Assembly (NCBI GenBank): GCA_003660965.1
Contig: QMVF01000019.1
Span: forward strand, 1 to 9,864
DNA: 9,864 bases
Source of the DNA: Microcaldota archaeon
GTDB lineage: Archaea; Micrarchaeota; Micrarchaeia; Burarchaeales; Burarchaeaceae
Reading direction: 5' to 3'
The notes beneath the pieces were generated by a model. That model was not told the origin of the DNA. It made no database searches and worked only from the letters and a program-made list of their open reading frames with translations. Below are positions 6,201-9,864 of this stretch, piece after piece; position 1 is the stretch's first letter, and each line of letters opens with the position of its first letter. A program made the translations under genes and the position numbers.

Positions 6201-8201
6201 AAGAACTTCTGGTGATTGGACTTCCAAAAGGTTTTCGCCTGCACCAAGCCGGACTTTGGATTGGTATGCCCCTAGAAAATCTTCTGGCATCAGGTTGCTA
6301 CCTTCATAAGCATATCTGGAATTGTTGCAGTAGTTGTTATAGGTTGAATATTGGCCTTTTGACCCCCACTGACCGCTGGTTCTTATTCTCTCGATTATCA
6401 GGCCTTCAAACTGAATGAACAGGGGTTCTCCTAATTCAAAATACGCATCTGCAAGTTCATTCACCTTTGCATCAAGCACCTCTCCCCTTGCCTCCCTACC
6501 AATATTAAGAGGGTCTGATTCAAAAAATCGTGCTCTTTCATGCGCAACTGCACGTGCCTCCTGCCTTCCAAATTCAACAGCTTGATTGCGTATGCTCACA
6601 AGCTCTTCGACCACTGGCCTCACTGATTCCGCATCCTCAACAGCCCTCAACTCCTCGATGGTTCTTTCAATTTCACCTCTATCTCTAAAAAGCTCCCTCA
6701 ACCCTTCTTCTCCTCGCCCAACTTGCTCTCGTGCTCTATCAAGAACCTCGTTGCCCCGCATACGCACAGCTTCAAAAGCAGCAACTTCTGCAGTGGTAGT
6801 TCTTACGCCTGTGCCAGTTTCGCCAGTCCTCACAGGAACGGTTTCGGAAAGGGTTTCTCTTGCCTCTGCTAAATCTATAACTCTGCTGTTTCTAGACCTG
6901 CCCCTAACTAAATCCATACCCCCACGAGCCACACATAGCGCACCAACACCCAAGAATACGCCATTGGTCCAAAGCCGCGCCCAATCATCGCCTGTTAGCC
7001 CAATTTCTCGTGAATCTACGATCACATTGTATGAATCCACTGATAGAGAACCAAGTAAATAAAGTCCCGCGGTAGAGCCAAGAACTGAATTAAGCCTTGA
7101 TGCCCATGCTGGAATAGTTGCGGCCCTTAATAGATGAGATCCTGGTGCAACTATCATGGCAATGTTGGAGCCTGTTTCAATATTGAAACCAAAATTACCA
7201 GAACCGATAGCAGTACCTAAGCCCTGGGCTCCGCGAATCATAAAATAGGCAGAGCCCCCATAGATAACAGCTCCGGCTGCATAAGGACCAACAACAGGAA
7301 TTCCGGCTATAGCAGGAGAAGCCACCAGTAGTCCAAATACACTTACATCCGCAATCGTTTGCCTATTTACCCCATGATGAGCAAGCCATGCTCTCCAAGG
7401 ACGATATTGTTCCAAAAGTTTATCGTAGTTCTCAGCACTTGAAACCTGTTCAAACAGTTCTCTTTCAAAACGCACATAAGTATCAAGGGCCTCTTTCCCT
7501 AGTGAAAAGGCCTGACCACTCGTGCATTGTGGTCCATATCGATCAACGGTTTCATCATGCATAACTAGTGCCTGGTTGAGCAGGCCCCATGATTCTTGAG
7601 CCATGAGAACAAGGTTGTTAACCTTTTCCCTGCCCAGCAGTTCAATATAAGGTGCTTCATCTGAATTCATATGAAGAAGCAAGTTGTTGATCTGCTCCGT
7701 TCCTGCCACCAGAGCCGCACGCCTTTGCTGAACATGTAGAACGGTTGAATCCATGGGATTGCCGCTTGCATCTTTTGGAATGGAATTTTCTGGCAAATTG
7801 TTTATCCATGCCTGGCCAAGCTCCAGATCAAGCTTCCAGGTTCGTTGATTAATTGCTGATTCCATCTGAAAGGCTGCTGAAGCCATTCCAAATAAATTAG
7901 TGTACGCATCACTTACGTTTGACGGGTTCTGATAGGTTGATGAATCCAGCACTTCCAAAAGATCTCGGAAATTCGGCAAAATATTGAAAATTTGAGTTGC
8001 GGCAATTGCATACTCTTGTCCTTTAGATGTGCCGGACTCTTTATTAGACAGGTTTTGATAATGCATGCCTTTTTGATATAGAAAATTATAGGTTCTGTGT
8101 AAAAAATCACTCAGGGCTACACGGTCGGTCTGATATGCTGCAACCACCTCGGGAGCGATTTCAGAAGAAGGGGCTTGCTGCAGCGCAGAGCCAGATGTCA
8201 T
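2466..8201 (-). CDS. Giant multidomain membrane-associated protein of unknown function (gene B, 1911 aa)
   Basis: This is a complete frame ending in TGA, with no family I can name. In order it shows: a helical region (about 20-285); a Gly/Ala-rich hydrophobic region (286-433); a Glu/Arg-rich coiled-coil-like region (470-600); a helical, possibly TPR-like stretch (656-735); duplicated beta modules (815-866 and 898-950, perhaps a third at 1021-1077); a second Gly/Ala-rich hydrophobic block (1196-1240); a mixed alpha/beta domain (about 1316-1436); a disordered acidic Thr/Glu linker (1444-1545); one clear transmembrane helix (1546-1563); a Pro/Glu/Thr linker (1566-1650); and a C-terminal, mainly helical domain (1651-1911). 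Residues about 45-433 are homologous to gene A. There is no signal peptide. An upstream in-frame TTG at 8216 would add five residues, but I prefer the ATG at 8201 because it lies 26 nt from a TATA-like box and there is no ribosome binding site. Enzyme motifs are not evident. A structural or surface role is inference. Confidence 0.96.
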   Translation of the reverse strand: MTSGSALQQAPSSEIAPEVVAAYQTDRVALSDFLHRTYNFLYQKGMHYQNLSNKESGTSKGQEYAIAATQIFNILPNFRDLLEVLDSSTYQNPSNVSDAYTNLFGMASAAFQMESAINQRTWKLDLELGQAWINNLPENSIPKDASGNPMDSTVLHVQQRRAALVAGTEQINNLLLHMNSDEAPYIELLGREKVNNLVLMAQESWGLLNQALVMHDETVDRYGPQCTSGQAFSLGKEALDTYVRFERELFEQVSSAENYDKLLEQYRPWRAWLAHHGVNRQTIADVSVFGLLVASPAIAGIPVVGPYAAGAVIYGGSAYFMIRGAQGLGTAIGSGNFGFNIETGSNIAMIVAPGSHLLRAATIPAWASRLNSVLGSTAGLYLLGSLSVDSYNVIVDSREIGLTGDDWARLWTNGVFLGVGALCVARGGMDLVRGRSRNSRVIDLAEARETLSETVPVRTGETGTGVRTTTAEVAAFEAVRMRGNEVLDRAREQVGRGEEGLRELFRDRGEIERTIEELRAVEDAESVRPVVEELVSIRNQAVEFGRQEARAVAHERARFFESDPLNIGREARGEVLDAKVNELADAYFELGEPLFIQFEGLIIERIRTSGQWGSKGQYSTYNNYCNNSRYAYEGSNLMPEDFLGAYQSKVRLGAGENLLEVQSPEVLMRRAYVLDLMGDTWGAYELMQTVAEHATELKNAGNSEAANNIYAQLARHTGQLQQLGYSESAGRMSALIPPMPAPAQQPIFSWDRLLKDQRGAVDMRFFYPWKWGELLRAGQQEAQRFQNAYEATLQTTAEGSPQRTALETAYEHMNEPARILLTDGRTILVDWLDYALRTQDGREVLVIKTDSGEQISFDRITNIDIFANRLESAYARVSPTITDPAQHALLETAAGAGDVPVLVTLKAGGVLPVSQLRLNFEIVNGREVPVISTDGRLFYALDQVKSIELEPSEARVAEAQAETYTVDLSGGRSQPAPRPTSQAPWIWRRMNTQLIQAVVEPTFTSEGAFSSETIAQLGSLRPGTTLILFDSAGRPYKKGNLVSFDSQNGVVTIRETASLFSTAQDGTLVFSWRELIPKSRSYNPQLDGIGRIEALRAPIIVPRGRLGSEYTGINEVRNGRIRNGQLIELRFSDTDNQIYNGLYYFRRMTQKIENNQPVVDSNGNPIMVLEAIPRGWPWTYSRGAGGHNTARLISASIASTLATYNSMLYSAGGFGMSGLAGLGSTSGAVLGYFAADFALKKFGQPVQIPVTDGLVVRTYEPFIRVTQTNRALAETTSISPENMPIEEFIAQLYLSNRDFPINVASADPFFSFPRFRTGFERIVVDCITADQILGTVPEGGGARQGGMTPQQLMDMLKNKTIYIHYQNQPSVLMTVDTTGNAHALYGHRGYAGETIDLWRQASSEGMVRIDIVGETSALPFGLEWGRSTTVTYAAVELSSEVQSLTDTATRVVEEQTPPTDSARTETTPATEETARTTESESVFTSSDAQQAEEIAENPPTDPEAQADAASALEEMIERGSESENPQDRATATAMASAIDAAKRHPGCTTVAILAAGGLAYLLVSRSGSQDEVDQTTQQEQALSASRTDNDLRAFERGETTPPPAETLHEPSDIPAETDQVEEPEATEPEVPETTQVEAPEPAVPSTVPAGMHDVFTTTIQSFGLEYSDVSDFFEGPNFYQKLVDAGVSPTGGNHSINSYFGIYAELVQQSKSQDEVQGQAATNLLNIIEGSTQLNVQYLYEHPLANTFSAVEDYVKNNFNSDFFQAHSGEAGRQYESYNQVLLNSGASDAQRALYLCRYAEITAKARSATHDEEWAGAQDLLKLLKTAEALDESEYRMNPLQSAFFTISSNIENEGVLFYLEDVHSMHKISDELLTPAHGWYIERTDGSTRTIDGNLPYSKLLSERTEPEA
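3252..3506 (-). other. Pro/Glu/Thr-rich disordered linker of gene B after the transmembrane helix
   Basis: Residues about 1566-1650 begin Gln/Asp-rich and become a Pro/Glu/Thr/Val repeat-like spacer containing several close variants of PE, TEPE and APEP. It probably acts as an extended spacer between the transmembrane helix and the C-terminal domain of about 260 residues. Confidence 0.6.
3513..3566 (-). other. Single transmembrane helix of gene B (residues 1546-1563)
   Basis: Residues 1546-1563 form an uninterrupted hydrophobic stretch rich in Ala, Leu, Val and Gly, with Lys-Arg-His (1542-1544) just before it and Ser-Arg (1564-1565) just after. It is the clearest membrane span in the protein. 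The larger positive cluster on the N side suggests, by the positive-inside rule, that the main body faces the cytoplasm and the C-terminal 350 residues face outside. The charge difference is small, so the orientation is uncertain. Confidence 0.7.
3567..3872 (-). other. Acidic Thr/Glu/Ala-rich disordered linker of gene B before the transmembrane helix
   Basis: Residues about 1444-1545 are low in hydrophobics and rich in Thr, Glu, Ala, Ser and Pro, with runs such as TTPATEETARTTESE. They look disordered. The last 40 residues may form a helix leading into the membrane span. Thr/Ser-rich stalks next to a membrane anchor are often glycosylated in surface proteins; whether that applies here is inference. 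Confidence 0.6.
5352..5759 (-). repeat. Tandem duplicated beta modules in gene B (residues 815-866 and 898-950)
   Basis: Two copies of a module of about 50 residues lie 84 residues apart. The second half of each aligns without gaps: both have GREV (841-844 and 925-928), then V.VI.TD with the TD at 849-850 and 933-934, then a conserved D (858 and 942) and I (863 and 947). Both begin with a hydrophobic strand of the type L.T (820-822 and 902-904). The alternating hydrophobic pattern suggests small beta barrels of SH3-like or similar type. A weaker third copy may lie at residues 1021-1077 (4971-5141), with D.G near 1030-1033 and DG followed by a strand at 1065-1076. These are protein repeats; I do not see a nucleotide-level repeat. 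Confidence 0.65.
6903..8069 (-). other. Shared A/B module, copy in gene B (residues about 45-433)
   Basis: This is the gene B counterpart of the module at the 3' side of the gene A fragment. The first two thirds are helical. From residue 286 it becomes Gly/Ala-rich and hydrophobic, with segments 286-325, 345-366 and 372-390 that could associate with or cross a membrane, followed by a G-rich helix at 411-433. Relative to A, the hydrophobic part has about 24 extra residues between G290 and P364. From PAW (364-366) to DS (389-390) the spacing is identical in both proteins (23 residues from W to D). Confidence 0.7.
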
Positions 8202-8222
8202 AAATATATAAATCAACCGGGG

Positions 8223-8233
8223 ATTTAAAAATA
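8223..8233 (-). promoter_or_regulatory. TATA-like box for gene B
   Basis: The minus strand reads TATTTTTAAAT here, with its core centred 26 nt upstream of the ATG at 8201. There is no Shine-Dalgarno motif between the box and the ATG. The spacing predicts a leaderless transcript starting at that ATG, which argues against the in-frame TTG at 8216. A second A/T-rich stretch at 8271-8280 is about 75 nt upstream and fits less well. Confidence 0.5.
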
Positions 8234-8291
8234 CACCTGCTCGTCTAAAAACAATCGAGGAAAAAGCATAGATATTTAAGGCGGGAGAGGC

Positions 8292-8301
8292 ATTATATAT
8301 A
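8292..8301 (+). promoter_or_regulatory. TATA box for gene C
   Basis: The plus strand reads ATTATATATA, a strong match to an archaeal TATA box, centred 29 nt upstream of the ATG at 8326. The predicted transcription start is within a few bases of the ATG, so the mRNA should be leaderless or have a very short leader. No Shine-Dalgarno sequence lies before the ATG. With the oppositely oriented box at 8223-8233 it makes this 124-nt gap a divergent promoter region. Confidence 0.6.
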
Positions 8302-8325
8302 CCTAATCCTCAGCGAGTAGATTTC

Positions 8326-9864
8326 ATGTTCTGGAGACGACAAACTGCAGCTCAAAATGGAGGAAATGGCAATGAGGGCAACGGGAATGCTCCACGCATG
8401 ACGCGTGTTCCTCCCGCGCTTAGCAGGGACAGTAGAAGTGCGTTAAATGAGGCTTTCTTCCACTATTTCAAAGACATGCTCCCTGGAATTCCTGATCAGC
8501 AGAAAAGGCATGAGAGGGCAGAGGATTTGGCCAAACGTATAGTGATGAATGCAGCATTCGGTTTTGAGCAAATGGCTATCGTGGAAGAAGATCGCGAATT
8601 GTTTATCAAGCAGCTCGAAAATGAGTTTGAATTAGAGATCAGAAGGAGCGTAATGGAAATAAGCAGGGCAAGCGCGGTCAACTGGCTACTTGATGAGAGC
8701 TTCAACTGGGGTATTAAGGCATGGATTGCGTTCAAAGGGATTGCAGTAGCAGGCAATGTTGCTTCTACTACCGATCAGTGGGGAGACCTGCTTCCAGATA
8801 TTATAGAGGCTGGAAAGATTCATTTTGCAGATCCGCACTCATTCATCGTGCCCCTGACTTTGATTGGAGGCAAGGTGGCTATTTCAATAATGCCCAAAAT
8901 AAGACTGGATAAGTCAGATGCAAAGGCAGATGTTAAGTTGCCAACTATCCCGCAGAAAGCAGGCAAGGTAATTGGATGGGTTGCTTCGCTCGGCGCAGTG
9001 GTAGAGGTTTGGAGGCATTCTGCAAAGTATGCATTTGAGAGGGCTGCTGAAACAGGCCAGGAGGCAATGCTTAGGCTCAAAGACGTGAAGAATGGTGTGG
9101 TGGATACGCTGAAGGGCATATGGGAATTTGCAAAGAGTGCGGTTGAATTCTTAGGAAAGGTTGGTGAGGTTGCTGCTGACACAAGTATACTTGCACCCGG
9201 TGTGTTTGTATTTATGATGGGCGGTGCTTTTGCAAGTACTAAAAAGTTCCGTACGTCTTTAGAAAAGCGGTTGGAAGCACTGTCAAATGAAGATAGGTAC
9301 AGGTATGTGCTTCAAGTTATCAACAGTATACGCTTCGAAGACGAGTCTGATCTGCCGTCTGGCGGTGCGCCTGCTGGAGGAGAGCCGGGGCCTATAAATG
9401 GAGATGATTCTGATCTTGAGCTTCCTCAGGAGATAGGGCCGCAGATAGACTATGCAGTTCTGTATTGGCAGGTTGGGATGAAAATGCTTGGAATCGAGGA
9501 CATGAAGGAGATGATTGTGCTCACTTCGCTCGCCTCTGGAAATAAGGAGCGGGCAATGGAATGGTTGAGGTGGGCAGGACATGCGGAGGATTATGGGATA
9601 ACCGAGGAGGTTTTTGATAATGCAGTTCAGAGCCTTATTGAAAAGAATTTGCTGAAGTATGAGGAGGAAGAGTCAGGTAGGTTGATGTTTACTAAGAGCT
9701 CCCTGAGGTTTTTAAACGAGGTGAACCGTCATCAGATTAACAATTTCGCAATAATTGCTGAAGAGATATTAAAAGAGCCAGGAAAAACCGTAGATGCAAT
9801 TGTAAACAAGAGAGGTACCGGACTTGAAGAAGAGGAGCTGCGGGAGTACGGGCAGATCATTGAG
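8326..9864 (+). CDS. Unrecognised protein with amphipathic and membrane-like helices and a winged-helix-like C-terminal region (gene C, first 513 codons)
   Basis: The frame is open from the ATG at 8326 to the right edge, so the 3' end is missing. I do not recognise the family. Residues 1-35 are an Asn/Gly-rich, probably disordered tail. Residues 36-125 are helical and charged. Residues 130-190 contain two moderately hydrophobic stretches (about 131-146 and 172-190). Residues 210-282 are amphipathic helices rich in Ala, Val, Lys and Trp. Residues 287-303 are the best membrane-span candidate. A Gly/Pro/Asp-rich linker follows (340-370). Residues about 380-466 fit a winged helix-turn-helix: a helix at 391-402, an ITEE.FD.A...L.EK.LL recognition-type pair at 425-443, and a charged wing leading to L.F....L.FL at 453-463. 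Residues 471-513 may begin a second such domain. The start is fixed by the TATA box 29 nt upstream. It is transcribed away from gene B. A DNA-binding, protein-binding or regulatory role is inference. Confidence 0.9.
   Translation, partial: MFWRRQTAAQNGGNGNEGNGNAPRMTRVPPALSRDSRSALNEAFFHYFKDMLPGIPDQQKRHERAEDLAKRIVMNAAFGFEQMAIVEEDRELFIKQLENEFELEIRRSVMEISRASAVNWLLDESFNWGIKAWIAFKGIAVAGNVASTTDQWGDLLPDIIEAGKIHFADPHSFIVPLTLIGGKVAISIMPKIRLDKSDAKADVKLPTIPQKAGKVIGWVASLGAVVEVWRHSAKYAFERAAETGQEAMLRLKDVKNGVVDTLKGIWEFAKSAVEFLGKVGEVAADTSILAPGVFVFMMGGAFASTKKFRTSLEKRLEALSNEDRYRYVLQVINSIRFEDESDLPSGGAPAGGEPGPINGDDSDLELPQEIGPQIDYAVLYWQVGMKMLGIEDMKEMIVLTSLASGNKERAMEWLRWAGHAEDYGITEEVFDNAVQSLIEKNLLKYEEEESGRLMFTKSSLRFLNEVNRHQINNFAIIAEEILKEPGKTVDAIVNKRGTGLEEEELREYGQIIE

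Noticed and set aside
6586..7062. 158-codon plus-strand open frame
   Set aside because: It is the antisense of the Glu/Arg-rich and hydrophobic part of gene B. The Ser/Thr/Pro/Leu low-complexity product is the expected mirror of that composition.
2466..8201. Gene B as a polymorphic toxin or RHS-type protein
   Set aside because: I see no RHS/YD repeats, no HINT or other processing motif, no recognisable toxin tip, and no adjacent small immunity-like gene.
8202..8216. TTG start five codons upstream of the gene B ATG
   Set aside because: It lies only about 11 nt from the centre of the TATA-like box, so it would probably not be on the transcript. The ATG at 8201 has the expected spacing.
8271..8280. 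A/T-rich palindrome-like stretch as a further promoter for either gene
   Set aside because: It is about 50 nt from the gene C ATG and 75 nt from the gene B ATG, while better-spaced boxes exist for both. An operator role cannot be judged.
8950..9240. Gene C as a phage tape-measure-like protein, based on its amphipathic Ala/Val/Lys helices
   Set aside because: The resemblance is compositional only. There are no phage genes nearby, and the winged-helix-like C-terminal region does not fit.
8496..9582. Three short minus-strand frames (8496-8756, 8820-9182, 9283-9582)
   Set aside because: They are antisense to gene C, have low-complexity Ser/Leu/Ile-rich products, and have no promoter signals of their own.

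Overview
The window looks like a stretch of an archaeal genome. The evidence is its transcription signals. Each of the three genes has an A/T-rich TATA-like box centred 25 to 29 nt upstream of its ATG, and none has a Shine-Dalgarno sequence, as expected for leaderless archaeal mRNAs. Very large, unrecognised, membrane-associated proteins are common in DPANN-type archaea, so a DPANN lineage is my guess. No marker gene in the window proves it.

Layout: (1) 1-2420, minus strand, is the N-terminal 806 codons of a large gene (gene A) that runs off the left edge. (2) 2421-2465 is a 45-nt gap carrying gene A's own TATA-like box. (3) 2466-8201, minus strand, is one giant gene (gene B) encoding 1911 residues. 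(4) 8202-8325 is a 124-nt divergent intergenic region with one promoter facing each way. (5) 8326-9864, plus strand, is the first 513 codons of gene C, which runs off the right edge. The window is almost fully coding. I see no RNA gene, insertion sequence, CRISPR array or attachment site.

None of the three products belongs to a family I can name. The main result comes from comparing the proteins by eye. Genes A and B share a collinear, diverged module of roughly 390 residues (A about 410-795, B about 45-433): an alpha-helical part followed by a Gly/Ala-rich hydrophobic part. They are therefore tandem paralogues. A carries an extra N-terminal extension of about 400 residues, and B carries a body of about 1480 residues after the module. 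The B body contains a charged coiled-coil-like region, a possible TPR-like stretch, duplicated small beta modules, a second Gly/Ala-rich hydrophobic block, one clear transmembrane helix between two disordered acidic Pro/Thr/Glu linkers, and a C-terminal helical domain that may repeat the start of the module.

Gene C, transcribed divergently, encodes an Asn/Gly-rich N-terminus, weakly hydrophobic and amphipathic helices, one likely membrane segment and a C-terminal winged-helix-like region. My inference is that A and B are components of a large membrane- or envelope-associated assembly, with C a possible partner or regulator. No enzymatic activity can be assigned from the sequence.
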